NCBI GenBank assembly: GCA_905197955.1
Contig: CAJKAR010000026.1
Span: forward strand, 1-64,000
Direction: 5' to 3'
Length of the DNA: 64,000 nt
DNA from: an uncultured Lentisphaeria bacterium
GTDB lineage: Bacteria; Verrucomicrobiota; Lentisphaeria; Victivallales; UBA1829
Shown: positions 45,509-56,087 of the stretch, piece after piece
How the letters are laid out: the number at the start of each line of letters is the position of its first letter
Numbering within the stretch: the first letter of the stretch is position 1
Notes under the pieces: model-generated
Database searches by the model: none
Told to the model about the DNA's origin: nothing
What the model saw: the letters and a program-made list of their open reading frames with translations, nothing else
Position numbers and translations under genes: made by a program

Positions 45509-46240
45509 ATGAAGACTGTATCACGGCAACAAAATTGCACAAACCGTAAAAACGGCGGTTGTTTCAGAAAATCAAAAAATTTTACAATGATAGAACTTTT
45601 AGTTGTGATTTCCATTATTGCGATCCTCGCATCCTTTCTTCTTCCCGCCCTGAACAAAGCCAGGGTGAAAGCGCGGACGGTTTCCTGTATGAACAATCTG
45701 AAACAGCTTGGCATTTACATGACCATGTATCTCAATGCCAACGACGAATATTTTCCGACTCTGGGAGATGACGGATCCTCTTATTACAATGACATCACCA
45801 AACGCTGGACAAGCCAGCGTTTTCTGGGAGACACAGCCGGACTGCATGGACCTGTACAGCAGAAAGCTCCTCTTCTGGCACTATGCCCGAACAGTCAGAG
45901 GGCATCAGGATACATCACCTACTTTCAGCCATTGTTCCTGTTTGGCAGCAGCGAAAGTGCCTGTTCTGTTCCGAAACGAATTTCCACAATGGCAGAAGGA
46001 GCCAAGGCTGTCAACGGACGCCTCAGCGATGTGATTCTCCTCGGAGAAACCGATACATGGTGCTATCCCACCACCAGCGGGTATGGAGGATTACGTTCCA
46101 CCTGGCAAACCACCCATACTTCGCCGATTGATCCGTTCTATTATGCCAATGCCGTTATGCTTGACGGCAGAGCGGTAAAGGCTTATCATCGAACAGGTAC
46201 CCGGACTTGGAATTATTCCGCTGTCTGGATCCGCTGGTAA
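45509..46240 (+). CDS. Pseudopilin-like protein (prepilin N-terminus)
   Basis: About 243 residues from the ATG at 45509 with AAGGA at 45498-45502; a longer frame from 45413 would begin upstream of the promoter and is not used. A 30-residue basic leader precedes NFTMIELLVVISIIAILASFLLPALNKARVKARTVSCMNNLKQLG. The C-terminus has DPFYYANAVMLDGRAVKAY, a DG without the usual preceding His spacing or following His. First gene of the five-gene operon. Confidence 0.82.
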   Translation: MKTVSRQQNCTNRKNGGCFRKSKNFTMIELLVVISIIAILASFLLPALNKARVKARTVSCMNNLKQLGIYMTMYLNANDEYFPTLGDDGSSYYNDITKRWTSQRFLGDTAGLHGPVQQKAPLLALCPNSQRASGYITYFQPLFLFGSSESACSVPKRISTMAEGAKAVNGRLSDVILLGETDTWCYPTTSGYGGLRSTWQTTHTSPIDPFYYANAVMLDGRAVKAYHRTGTRTWNYSAVWIRW

Positions 46241-46264
46241 GATCCATAAACGCAGGATGTCAAT

Positions 46265-48595
46265 ATGCAGATTCATATTATCAGTACATTTCACTACGAT
46301 GTCATCTATCTCAAGGATTATCAGAGCTATCTGGAAGAAAGTCTGAAAATTCTTGACCGGGCCCTCACTCTTCTTGAGCGTGAAGCAGATTACAAATTCA
46401 CGGTGGAACAGATTCTTCCGTTCCGGGAATATTACAGGCGTTATCCGGAACGCCGAATGCAAATGCGGCGTCTGGCCTTGAGCGGACGCTTGTGTTTTGC
46501 GCCAGGCATGTTTGTCATGCCGGATATGAATATGGGAGGAGGAGAAACTCTTTTCCGACAGATCGAAAGCGGACGAAACTGGCTCAGGGACCATCTCTGT
46601 GTTGTAGCCGACGCCTGCTGGATCGCCGACTGCTGGGGACACCACGCACAACTCCCGCAAATGCTGTCTCAGTGCGGATACCGCTCCTATTTTTTCTGGC
46701 GGGGAATGGATCCGGCATTTCAGCGGAATAATTTCCGTTGGAGGGGTATCGACGGAACCGAAATTTTCACCCACTGGCTGCCCCGTGGCTATTCCGGAAT
46801 TTATTTTCCTGAAAAACAGACAGAAATTATCAATGCCGAAGAACAGAAGTTGGAAGAGGCTTCTATTGAGGAAATGTCCCGTCTGGTGGAACAGGAACAG
46901 CGTTTTGGAACCTCGGAACATGTTCTAGTCTGCAACGGCGGAGATTTCCGAATGCCCCAGGAGAGCGCATCCGCCGCATTGAAAGAGATCAGAAAAAATA
47001 AACAGTTCTCCAGAATCGGATTTTCCACACCTTCAGAATATGCCGCCGCTGTTGCCGAAGAGGAACTTCCCGTTTATACAGGAGAGTTCAATGCGCTGTT
47101 TCAGGGTTCCTATTCCACAAATATTCCGATCAAACAGGGAATCTGGCGCCATACGGCTCGCCTGCTGGCAGAAGAGATGTTTCTCGCCGTTCAGGAGAAA
47201 AATTCGGAATCGCTCTGGCCACAATGGGAAGTAATTCTGCAACTCTGTTTTCACGATACTGTATGCGGAACAATTTGCGATACGGCATTGGAATCGGTAT
47301 TTTCCGATCTTCATGCTCTGGATATTCAAAATCCTTCCGGAAATGCGGTATTTAATCCGACAGCGCATAGCAGGCGGGAAACGCTGGAACTCCCGGATGG
47401 GCAACGCTTTCTTGTAGAACTGAAACCATTTGAAGTTCGTCCATTACAGGACTTTCCGGCACATCTTCCGCTTCTCCCAGCTGTTACAGACGAGGATGTC
47501 TCTTTCCGGAATCGGCATTATACCGTATCATTCAACCGGAAGGGATTTATTTCCAGCTTGAGGACTCCGCGCGGAACAGAATGGGTGGAAACCTCTTCAA
47601 AAGCACCGTTCGGCGCACTCGTGATGCAGAATGACAACGGAGACAACTGGCAGCTTTACGAAGGACCGATTGATGGAGGATCCGCAGCCGCAGCCTACTC
47701 CCACAACGATCCGGATCCTCTGGTTCGGGCGGATTCGGCGGATGGAATCATCAATCGTCACGCCTTTTATCCGGAAATAGAGGAGGTGCGGATTCTCCGG
47801 TCGCAGGATTGTCTGCAAATTCATCAGAAAGGACGAATCGCATTCTGGCGCAACAGGATATTCTTTGAATCGGTTCTGGTATGCGATGAGGAGTCTCCGC
47901 TGATCCGTTGGAAGATCCGGGTTCGCACAGAAGGGCGTCACTATCGGCTCAGAGTGGCTTTTCCGACCCGTCTCCGCAATGGAGTCGTCACACATGAAAT
48001 TCCCTTCGGGCTCCAGATCCGCGGGAATTCGGAATTCGCGGCAGGAACGTTCTGCGACTATTCCTCGGCTGATACAGGGGGGATCACGCTGTTCAACCGG
48101 GGACTTCCGGGAAACAATGTCGATCCGGATGGAGTGATGCTGCTTTCCGTTTTCCGATCCGTCGCAATGGAATACAAGTGTGAAAGCGAACTGTCGTTTC
48201 ATGAGGGAAAAGAACTGGAAGTGGAGTTTGCTCTGATGGTTCGGGATGAAACATCGCCGGAAGTGCTTATCCCGATAGCAGAACGCTATGCGGCACCGCT
48301 GATGCTGGTGAATAATACGTCACAATCGCTGGATCTGACAAGGCTGAAACTCCCGGATACGGTACGCATCAGTACGTTGCGTTATAAAGAAAGATCACTC
48401 TTTCTGCGTCTTTATGAAGGTGTCGGCAAGAGGACTCTGCTTTCGCTTTCTTTTCCGGAAAAGTTCCACCACTGGTGCAAGGCGAATGCTCTGGGCGATC
48501 CGCTGGGCTCGTCTCTCCCCCTTCCCTATCCCTTGGAATTGAATCTGCATCCATTTGAAATCTGCAATCTGATTTTGTATGAGGATATGCAATGA
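46265..48595 (+). CDS. GH38 alpha-mannosidase
   Basis: 776 residues, no signal peptide, so probably cytoplasmic. The zinc-binding FHYD (H10, D12) and ACWIADCWGHHAQLPQML (nucleophile D122, zinc-binding H126) are the GH38 signatures in the normal place. FHDTVCGTICDTAL (about 337-350) matches the later helical-bundle histidine motif. The family removes alpha-linked mannose from N-glycans or oligomannosides with retention. It lies 24 bases after the pseudopilin gene and its stop overlaps the next start (ATGA), so expression is coupled. Length is a little shorter than the ~1000 residues of eukaryotic enzymes and normal for bacterial ones. Confidence 0.88.
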   Translation: MQIHIISTFHYDVIYLKDYQSYLEESLKILDRALTLLEREADYKFTVEQILPFREYYRRYPERRMQMRRLALSGRLCFAPGMFVMPDMNMGGGETLFRQIESGRNWLRDHLCVVADACWIADCWGHHAQLPQMLSQCGYRSYFFWRGMDPAFQRNNFRWRGIDGTEIFTHWLPRGYSGIYFPEKQTEIINAEEQKLEEASIEEMSRLVEQEQRFGTSEHVLVCNGGDFRMPQESASAALKEIRKNKQFSRIGFSTPSEYAAAVAEEELPVYTGEFNALFQGSYSTNIPIKQGIWRHTARLLAEEMFLAVQEKNSESLWPQWEVILQLCFHDTVCGTICDTALESVFSDLHALDIQNPSGNAVFNPTAHSRRETLELPDGQRFLVELKPFEVRPLQDFPAHLPLLPAVTDEDVSFRNRHYTVSFNRKGFISSLRTPRGTEWVETSSKAPFGALVMQNDNGDNWQLYEGPIDGGSAAAAYSHNDPDPLVRADSADGIINRHAFYPEIEEVRILRSQDCLQIHQKGRIAFWRNRIFFESVLVCDEESPLIRWKIRVRTEGRHYRLRVAFPTRLRNGVVTHEIPFGLQIRGNSEFAAGTFCDYSSADTGGITLFNRGLPGNNVDPDGVMLLSVFRSVAMEYKCESELSFHEGKELEVEFALMVRDETSPEVLIPIAERYAAPLMLVNNTSQSLDLTRLKLPDTVRISTLRYKERSLFLRLYEGVGKRTLLSLSFPEKFHHWCKANALGDPLGSSLPLPYPLELNLHPFEICNLILYEDMQ

Positions 48596-51500
48596 AAAGC
48601 GCCATCCGTCTGCTTCTGTTTCTGTTCCTTGTTCTGAATACCTTTTTATTATGGGGCAGTACCACAGAATTTCTTCCGCTGGATCTCCGGAAACTGGCTA
48701 CAACAGGATTTCAGGATTCCGTTGCAAATGACTACATGGGAGGATGGTTCGATGAAGGAAACAATGATCTGCGGATTTTTCCATCCGGCAGAAGAATATT
48801 CGCCGGAGTTCCGTTCGATATCATCGATCCGATTGCCAATGCGGGAGCGACCTGCATTGCTCTGCGGAGTGTCCGGCGACCGTATTTCCCGGAAGCTCTT
48901 CGGAAGATTCCTGTGAATCTGGAGCAGGTGGATTTTCTGCATTTTCTGCACACAGGAGGCGGAAATATGCCGACGCCTCATGGCAGAGTGTATCACTGGA
49001 TCATTCATTATGAGGATAAAACCCGCGCGGAAATTCCGGTCCGCTGGAATCTGGAAATCGGGAACTGGTGGATTCCCCGAAATCTCCCGAATGCGATTCT
49101 TGTCTGGGCGGATTACAATCCAGTCGGCCGTCTGGTCGGCGTATGGCGCATGAGTGTACCCAATCCTTATCCAGGGAAAAAAATTCTATCGCTGGATCTC
49201 GTTTCCGAAAATTCTGATGCGTTCAGCGCGGTACTTGCAATTACATTCCAACGGGGAAAAACACTTCCCGGTCTTTCCGGAAAAACCATCCGGCTGAAAA
49301 TTGCCAGAGACTCTAAAGAATTTACCGAGATTCCCAGAGAGGCTTCCTCTCGTTCCGCAGACAACACTCCGGAAGCGGAACAGGAAAAACTGATTCAGAA
49401 AATCCACATGGAAATGGAAGAATTCCGAATTATGAATGAGCTGATGGCTGTCAAAGTTTCAGAGGAACGGAAGGCTCAGTCAAAAGAAAAAAAGATCTCA
49501 GAAATCGGGGTCCTGGAATTCCGGATTCAGCCGGAACTGCTGCATTTCTACAAAACACGTTCGGAAATTGAGCGTCTTCTGGATCAATCGGATGAGTTTT
49601 GCAGAAAGGTTCCGCTTCAGGAGCTCGTGGATCAAAAGATTTCAGTGAAAGAAGTTCCTCTTCTGCTGGATCATTCCGGCGATCCGTTCCCGTATACGCT
49701 GAAGAAAGAAGGTGACTGTTTTCAGGCACTTGTCCGCTATCTGGAACAAGGCGGAGCCATTCTGAACTTGAACGGATTTCCCTTCGGACGACCAATGACC
49801 CTCGGCCCGGATGGACGCTGGTCGTATCCGAATCGCTATTCGGAGTCCTCATTGCTTCGTACATCACCGGCATTCTCTTCGGCTCCGGGTGAAGGGAATC
49901 TTTATCTGAAACTGAATCTTCCAGGAGTTTCCCGCAAATTCATTCTGCCAGTCTACTGCTGGAAAGACTACCGAATTCTGAATGATAACTCGGTCCGCAG
50001 TTCCGGCTGGAAGATGCTCCCCCTGGCGGAACTGTATCAGGAGGAGAAAAATGGAACGGAACGGCGAATCGGAATTTCCGCAGTGCTTCTGCATGGTCAT
50101 CAAGGAAGATTCGCAAAGGGGGCTCTCGGCTGGATGGATCCACAAACGCTGAAACGGATGAGCGGAGTCTGGTCCGATTCCCGGACACCGTCAAAAACAG
50201 GACGGGATCCCCGTCAGCAGGATCCGAGTCAGGCTGGACGGAAACTTCTGCTCCTGGCAATCGACAGTATTCGTCAAAATGGAACTCTTCACGGCTCAGG
50301 AGGAAAAACGGATCGCACTCTTCGTCAGGCAAGACAGGAGCTTGCTCGGGAGAAAGCACGGTTCGAACGGCTTTCCTCCGCTCTGCGCAATCCGCCGGAT
50401 CTTCCTCCGAAAAAATTATCCATTCGCGACGGCATGTTTCTGGTGAACGGCAAACCGAAAATTCTCTGGGGAACGGAAATCAGCGGTTATCCGGGACAAG
50501 GTGGCAACGGCGTAACTTCTCCGCTCGGAAAATTTTATCTGCGCGGAGCCGCCCAACTCTTCGACTTCGATTATGCCGTCTTCACACTTTTCCCGATTCT
50601 CCGGGAATACAACGGCAGGATCAATCCCCGAGTGGCCCCCGGAAGCTGGGGAGCAAAACAGGACTGGCGCGGCAATCTGCGCCGGGCCGCGAAAGAAACC
50701 ACTCACAACGGCTGGGCTCTGGAGATGAACAGTGTTTTCATGACCTACAATGAATTTCTGAAAAAGGATCCGGCATTCTTTCCGGCACATTCCGACTTTT
50801 CCATTCTGGCCTGTCCGGAAAATCCGCAGACATGGAATCTGATGCGGAAACTCTACAAGGAGTGTCTGGATGATGTTCTGCTTCAGGGCGGAAATCTGAA
50901 TGTCATTGAACTCGATAATGAATCCATGTACCGCTCCTCTTCCGAAGCCAATATCCGGATGTTCCGGAAGTATCTGGAAAAGCGGTATACCTCCATCGGC
51001 CAGCTGAATGCAGTCTGGGGCGGAAACAGAACCTCCTTCCATTCGATTATTCCGCCGGTAATGACGCGCATCGACGCGCGGAAAAATGGAATTGCTCCCG
51101 TCATCGACTGGATCAAGTTTCAGCAGATGCGCTATGTTCAGGTGATCCGCCGGAAACGGGCGATGATCGAAGAACTGCTGAATGGACGCAAGGTTCTGTT
51201 TTCGATCCAGCCGTTTGCCACGCTTTCCGGGGGCGAGGATCGTCACAGCTACGCGCTTCGCGGATGCGATTATGAGGCAATGCCGGAGCTTGTGGATATT
51301 CTTTCATCGGAACGTCTCTTCACTCCGTGGCGGGATGGCTCCTCTCCCGAGGAGATGTCCGCCATGATCGGAAATGCCGGCTACCTTTTCACGGAAATGA
51401 TGCGCTGCATTTCGGAAAACAAACTCCCTGTGCTTAACACCGAAGGAGCCATGACAAAATACGGAAGCAGGAAAAGTGCGGCGGAATATCAGCTTGCGGT

Positions 51501-52581
51501 CTGGAGTCATATCATCCACGGGGATCAGGCTGTTGTACCGACCTACTGGTGCTTTTTCCCGGCTCCTGACTCGGTCTGTCATCCGGCGAACAACGAACCG
51601 GATGTCCTTGCGGAGATGGTTCGAATCGGGAAATCGCTTCAGCGCTTCGGAGAGCTGGTCGCACCGGTTCCCCGGATTCAGGGAAAAATCGCGTTGTTTG
51701 TCTCGTTTGAATCCATGCGTGACATCCGCCGCAATTTCGGTCTGGAAACAGAGTTCTATTCCGGTGTATTTTCCCGCCGTCCCCTGGATCTGATCACAGG
51801 CAATCAGATTCTCCGCGGGAAATTGAAACAATGCCGGGCTCTGCTTCTGACCGGAGCTCATCTTGTACGGGAGGAGGTCTTTGCGACAATCCGCAGGTAT
51901 GTGGAGGAAGGCGGCATAGTCCTTGCCACACCGGAAACCTTTCGGGGGAATGAATATGGAAAGCGAATCTCCGGACAGGATTTCTTCCCGCTGCGCTCAT
52001 CGCCGGAGCTTCTGGACCGTCCGCTTGCGGAGATCGGAAAATCCGGGACCTCGGCACTCTGGGACGACCGGAAACTGACGTTTCTGTTTCAAGATCCGAG
52101 CCTCTCCGTCCAGGGAGGAGATGAAACCACCATCCTTGCACATTCTCCGGAAGGAGTTCCCATGCTGGCACTCCGAACTTACGGCAAGGGAAAAGTGTAC
52201 CAGTTCGGCGGTGTCCCCTCCGCGGTGACATCTCTGCAAAGCTGGAAAGCGATTCTGGATCGGGAGAAGATCGCCGCGGATCTGGAGGTCCGTGGAGAAG
52301 ATGCTGATTTCTTCGTGGAAACCCAGGTCGTGGAAAGGGAAAACGGATTTCTGCTCTATGTTGCTAATTTTTTCCGGGAGGCAAAAAATGTCTCCATTCC
52401 TGCAAAAGGGAAATTGCATCGGGGGCCCTGCCGGATCATCTCTCTGATTACCGGACAGGAGTTCCCGAGTGCAAACGGAACGCCGGTGTGGAACGGAAAA
52501 GAAGATCTGCTGAAACTTCACCTTCCTCCGCATGGAGTGGAGGTACTCTATTTTGAAAAGATGAAAGGAAGGGGAAAGTGA
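48592..52581 (+). CDS. Large secreted GH42-like (clan GH-A) glycosidase
   Basis: 1,329 residues with signal peptide (residues ~1-22). YMGGWFDEGNNDLRIFPSGRR (near 47-67) is the GGW.D.G.ND signature shared with other enzymes here. A coiled, charged region runs from ~230 to 310. The barrel begins near 610 (DGMFLVNGKPKILWGTEI) and has LNVIELDNESMYR (acid/base Glu near 771) and VLNTEGAMTKYG (nucleophile near 948). After it comes a Rossmann-like segment (ALLLTGAHLVREEVFATIRRYVEEGGIVLATP) like the trimerisation domain of GH42 beta-galactosidases. Beta-galactosidase-type activity is likely but not proven. Start overlaps the GH38 stop by four bases. Confidence 0.75.
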   Translation: MKSAIRLLLFLFLVLNTFLLWGSTTEFLPLDLRKLATTGFQDSVANDYMGGWFDEGNNDLRIFPSGRRIFAGVPFDIIDPIANAGATCIALRSVRRPYFPEALRKIPVNLEQVDFLHFLHTGGGNMPTPHGRVYHWIIHYEDKTRAEIPVRWNLEIGNWWIPRNLPNAILVWADYNPVGRLVGVWRMSVPNPYPGKKILSLDLVSENSDAFSAVLAITFQRGKTLPGLSGKTIRLKIARDSKEFTEIPREASSRSADNTPEAEQEKLIQKIHMEMEEFRIMNELMAVKVSEERKAQSKEKKISEIGVLEFRIQPELLHFYKTRSEIERLLDQSDEFCRKVPLQELVDQKISVKEVPLLLDHSGDPFPYTLKKEGDCFQALVRYLEQGGAILNLNGFPFGRPMTLGPDGRWSYPNRYSESSLLRTSPAFSSAPGEGNLYLKLNLPGVSRKFILPVYCWKDYRILNDNSVRSSGWKMLPLAELYQEEKNGTERRIGISAVLLHGHQGRFAKGALGWMDPQTLKRMSGVWSDSRTPSKTGRDPRQQDPSQAGRKLLLLAIDSIRQNGTLHGSGGKTDRTLRQARQELAREKARFERLSSALRNPPDLPPKKLSIRDGMFLVNGKPKILWGTEISGYPGQGGNGVTSPLGKFYLRGAAQLFDFDYAVFTLFPILREYNGRINPRVAPGSWGAKQDWRGNLRRAAKETTHNGWALEMNSVFMTYNEFLKKDPAFFPAHSDFSILACPENPQTWNLMRKLYKECLDDVLLQGGNLNVIELDNESMYRSSSEANIRMFRKYLEKRYTSIGQLNAVWGGNRTSFHSIIPPVMTRIDARKNGIAPVIDWIKFQQMRYVQVIRRKRAMIEELLNGRKVLFSIQPFATLSGGEDRHSYALRGCDYEAMPELVDILSSERLFTPWRDGSSPEEMSAMIGNAGYLFTEMMRCISENKLPVLNTEGAMTKYGSRKSAAEYQLAVWSHIIHGDQAVVPTYWCFFPAPDSVCHPANNEPDVLAEMVRIGKSLQRFGELVAPVPRIQGKIALFVSFESMRDIRRNFGLETEFYSGVFSRRPLDLITGNQILRGKLKQCRALLLTGAHLVREEVFATIRRYVEEGGIVLATPETFRGNEYGKRISGQDFFPLRSSPELLDRPLAEIGKSGTSALWDDRKLTFLFQDPSLSVQGGDETTILAHSPEGVPMLALRTYGKGKVYQFGGVPSAVTSLQSWKAILDREKIAADLEVRGEDADFFVETQVVERENGFLLYVANFFREAKNVSIPAKGKLHRGPCRIISLITGQEFPSANGTPVWNGKEDLLKLHLPPHGVEVLYFEKMKGRGK

Positions 52582-55500
52582 TCCGAGTTAAGTTATTCAG
52601 TCTGATAATGTTGTATCTTGTTGCCACTCTTGTCTCGGCGGATATCGCGATCCGGCCGGACGGGAGTATCCGGATTGGAAATGGCGAACTGCTGGTCCGG
52701 CACTATCATCCGCAATGGAGAACCTCCGTTCCCCGGCACAACCAGACAGTCATCCCCTCTTCCGGAGGCCTCTTCAAATCCCCATGGAAACTGTTCGACG
52801 GAACAGAAGCGGAATGGGTGGAGAATATCCGCAAAGACCAGAATGGAATTTACCGGATTCAATATCTCTTCCGCTCCGAACGTCCCGCAAGAACAGCAAT
52901 TCTGACAGCGGAACTGACTCTGCCGGTAAAGGAATTCCAGAACACGGTCCTGACAGCCGATGGAAAAGATATTCTCCTGAACGCCGGAAAGAACGGAGTT
53001 GTGTTTCCTTTGAAAAAAGTCCGGGAAGTACACTTTTCTCTTTCCGATGGAACACTACGGATCAGCTTTCCGGAATCCGCCTTTCTGGAGATTCTGGATC
53101 AGAGACACTGGAACAAGAATTTTTTCTGTCTGCGGATCCGCTTCTCTCCGGATGCCGGGAACCTGACGGAAAGCCGCTTGTCGATGAATCTACAATTTTC
53201 ACCGTTTCGAGGAATTCCAGTGGATCTTTCCCCGATCGTGAATCGGACCTTTCATGATCCGGTCCCCAATGACGGAAAAGGCGGCTGGACCGATCAGGGG
53301 CCCTCCAATGACATGCGGAATCTTCCGATGGGAACTCGAAAAGTCGGCACCTTGAACTTTCCGGTTCTGCCCGCCGGCTGTGCTGTTGTCGGCGGCAAGG
53401 CAAGGAAAGGGTATCCGGCAGAGCTGGAGCTTTCTGTGAAAGACTCTGAATCCCATTCCTGGCTGGCTCTGCTGCATGCCGGAGCATGGCTCCCTGCTCC
53501 GGGACAGAAAATGGGCGATATTTCGGTACGCTATCTGGATGGAACCAGCCAGAAAATTCCGATTATTTCGGGCAAAGATATCGGGAACTGGTGGAAGCCT
53601 GCGGCTCTTCCCAACGGGATCGTCGCCTGGGAAGGCAGCAATTCCTCTGCATCGGTCGGACTCTACTGTTCCTTTTTCCCCTTGAAAGGGAAGCCGGTAG
53701 CGTCGCTGAAATTCGAAACTGCCGGCGATACACCTCTCTGGATGATTGTTTCCGCACTCTTTACCAACGGAAGAATGAATGTTCCCAGACAGGAACCTGT
53801 GACCATACTCCGGAACGCGGAATGGCGTCCGTTTCTCTTCGACCGTTCCGTTCAGAAAGGCTCCGCTCTGGACTTTTCTTTCCTGCTGGATGCTCCCGCC
53901 GGAAAATATGGATATCTGCAAGTAACTCCGGACGGACATTTCCAGTTTGAAAAACAGAAGAAGCCCGTCCGATTCTATGGGACGAACATCTCTTTCTGGG
54001 CACTCTATATGAACAAACAGGACTGCGACATGATAGCGGAACGGCTGGCCCGCTGCGGTTATAACGCAGTTCGTCTGCATCATTTCGATCGTGATCTTGT
54101 CGATCGGAGCAACCGGAAAGACTCCCATCGGATTCTCCCCGAACGGCTGGATCAGCTGGATTATCTGATCGCCGCTCTGAAACGCAACGGGATCTATCTG
54201 ACAACAGATCTTTATACGGCACGCTATCCGGCTCCCGAAGAATTTCCCGGACTGCCGGACATGAAACCCGGATACGAGTACAAGGCCATGGTAATGATCT
54301 CTGCTGAGGTCCGTTCCCGATTTAAAAATTGGGTCCGACAGCTCTTCACACACCGCAATCCCTACACGGGCCTGACCTGGGCGGAGGATCCGGCTTTCAT
54401 TGGAATCAGCATTCTGAATGAGAATTCAATTTTCTTCATTCTGCAACAGCACTGCCGCCGTGAAATCCGGGAATTCTATCAAAAGGAGTTCCGGAAAAGA
54501 TGCCGGGAACGGGGAATAGCCGTAACAACACAGAATCACGATGTGCTGTTCAAGCGCTTCTGCCGGGAAATTTATCAGGAATATTATCAGGAAATGGTCA
54601 AGTTTCTTCGGGAGATCGGTGTGCGGGCTCCCCTGACCGATCAGAACTTCATCGAATCGCCGAATTATCATCCCTTCCGCATGGAATACGATTATGTGGA
54701 CAATCATCTGTACTGGGATCACCCGGTCTCTCTCGGCAACGGCCTGACACCGGTTCAATTCTGCAATTACAGCGTTCTGCGCAATAATCTCTTCTCTCCT
54801 CGGCTTATTATGCCGACCCGCATTTTTGGAAAACCCTTCACTGTAACCGAATTCGATTTCTGTTATCCAAACCGGTTCCGGGCGGAAGGAGCTCCGCTCT
54901 TCAGCGCCTATGCCGCGCTTCAGGACTGGGATGCCGTCTATCGGTTCGGGTACAGCGGGGGAAAGGACCGGGCTCTTACGGAAGTGAGCATTGAGGCGTT
55001 CGATTGCGCAAACGATGTGATCCGAATGCTGTCGGAACGGATTGGAGCGGCGTTTTTCCTGAGAAGAGATGTCCGGCCAGCCCGGATTGCATTCGCGGCC
55101 GCCGTTCCCGAAGACGTTACTTCGCAGATCTGGCCGGACTATCCGCTGGATCTTCAAATGCTCGGACTGTACGGAAAAGTCGGTTCTGTCTCCTGTCGTG
55201 AAGGAAAATGCAGTCCCTCTCTTCCGTCAGACTGCCGCGCCGTGTTCTCTCTGACTCCGGACGCATTTCCCCGCGGAGTAAAATGTCCGGTCTTCACCGG
55301 ATTTTACAATCTCTCCGGAAAGATTGCCAAGGCGAATCTTTCCACGGGACGGAAAAATGAACGGATTCAAAGTTCCACCGCAGAACTGACTGCGGATTTC
55401 AAAAAACAGACCTTTTCCGCTGTTACACCATACAGTGAAGCCCTGATTCTTCCGGAGGGTGAACGCCTTGCCGGGAAAACGCTTTCCGCACGGACTGCCA

Positions 55501-55859
55501 AAGGATTTGCGGTAATTTCTCTGATCGCCGTGGATGGGAAACCTCTGCGGGAATCCCAACGCCTCCTTCTGCTCCATCTGACGGATGTTCAGCTGGAGGG
55601 AATCACATTCAGCGGATCCGATCAGAGAATTGTCACCCGATGGCCGAAAGGACAACTTCTTGCAGGCAAAGGTGTTGCAGAAATTTCTCTGTTACTTCCA
55701 GATGTTCCCTGGAAACTCTACGCGCTGACACCCTCCGGGAAACGAATTGCGGAACTCCCCATCACGAAAGACGGAAACGGTTCTCTGAAGTGGACTGCCG
55801 ATACCTTCCGCGATCCTCATGAAATTGTGTTTGCTTATGAACTGCAAAGGGGAAAATAA
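52578..55859 (+). CDS. Large secreted clan GH-A glycosidase (GH5-like)
   Basis: 1,093 residues from a GTG at 52578 that overlaps the previous stop (GTGA). Signal peptide to about residue 21 (..LYLVATLVSA). GKGGWTDQGPSNDMRNLPMG near 235 is the shared domain signature. The barrel starts near 455 (GHFQFEKQKKPVRFYGTNIS) with ARCGYNAVRLHH, then ISILNENSIFF (acid/base Glu near 613) and FTVTEFDFCYPN (nucleophile near 757). It is clearly related to the enzyme at 23006 in both architecture and length. Substrate unknown; the operon suggests a mannose- and galactose-containing, possibly sialylated, glycan. Confidence 0.75.
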   Translation: MIRVKLFSLIMLYLVATLVSADIAIRPDGSIRIGNGELLVRHYHPQWRTSVPRHNQTVIPSSGGLFKSPWKLFDGTEAEWVENIRKDQNGIYRIQYLFRSERPARTAILTAELTLPVKEFQNTVLTADGKDILLNAGKNGVVFPLKKVREVHFSLSDGTLRISFPESAFLEILDQRHWNKNFFCLRIRFSPDAGNLTESRLSMNLQFSPFRGIPVDLSPIVNRTFHDPVPNDGKGGWTDQGPSNDMRNLPMGTRKVGTLNFPVLPAGCAVVGGKARKGYPAELELSVKDSESHSWLALLHAGAWLPAPGQKMGDISVRYLDGTSQKIPIISGKDIGNWWKPAALPNGIVAWEGSNSSASVGLYCSFFPLKGKPVASLKFETAGDTPLWMIVSALFTNGRMNVPRQEPVTILRNAEWRPFLFDRSVQKGSALDFSFLLDAPAGKYGYLQVTPDGHFQFEKQKKPVRFYGTNISFWALYMNKQDCDMIAERLARCGYNAVRLHHFDRDLVDRSNRKDSHRILPERLDQLDYLIAALKRNGIYLTTDLYTARYPAPEEFPGLPDMKPGYEYKAMVMISAEVRSRFKNWVRQLFTHRNPYTGLTWAEDPAFIGISILNENSIFFILQQHCRREIREFYQKEFRKRCRERGIAVTTQNHDVLFKRFCREIYQEYYQEMVKFLREIGVRAPLTDQNFIESPNYHPFRMEYDYVDNHLYWDHPVSLGNGLTPVQFCNYSVLRNNLFSPRLIMPTRIFGKPFTVTEFDFCYPNRFRAEGAPLFSAYAALQDWDAVYRFGYSGGKDRALTEVSIEAFDCANDVIRMLSERIGAAFFLRRDVRPARIAFAAAVPEDVTSQIWPDYPLDLQMLGLYGKVGSVSCREGKCSPSLPSDCRAVFSLTPDAFPRGVKCPVFTGFYNLSGKIAKANLSTGRKNERIQSSTAELTADFKKQTFSAVTPYSEALILPEGERLAGKTLSARTAKGFAVISLIAVDGKPLRESQRLLLLHLTDVQLEGITFSGSDQRIVTRWPKGQLLAGKGVAEISLLLPDVPWKLYALTPSGKRIAELPITKDGNGSLKWTADTFRDPHEIVFAYELQRGK

Positions 55860-56087
55860 ATGTTGAAAAAAATTCTGCTTCTAATCCCGTTTCTGATTCC
55901 ATTGAAAGAATATGGTCTGGAAATGCCCTCGGTATTCTCCGACAACATGATTCTTCAGAGAGAAGCTCCTGTTGCAATCTGGGGAACGGACGTCCCGGAG
56001 AAACGATTACCGTTGAGTTTAATGGTCAGAAGCTCGTTACGACGGTTCGTTCAGATACAAACTGGCGGATTTTCCTGCCTCCGATGA
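55860..56087 (+). CDS. Sialate O-acetylesterase, N-terminal piece of a frameshifted gene
   Basis: Begins with TAAATG, directly after the previous stop. It carries a signal peptide and LEMPSVFSDNMILQREAPVAIWGTDVPEK, the standard start of the SASA family. One missing A in the AAA at 56001-56003 shifts the frame; with it restored the protein continues TITVEFNGQKLVTTVRSDTNW into the main piece. Confidence 0.7.
   Translation: MLKKILLLIPFLIPLKEYGLEMPSVFSDNMILQREAPVAIWGTDVPEKRLPLSLMVRSSLRRFVQIQTGGFSCLR

Noticed and set aside
53199..54353. 384-codon minus-strand frame
   Set aside because: Antisense to the clan GH-A enzyme at 52578; no motif.
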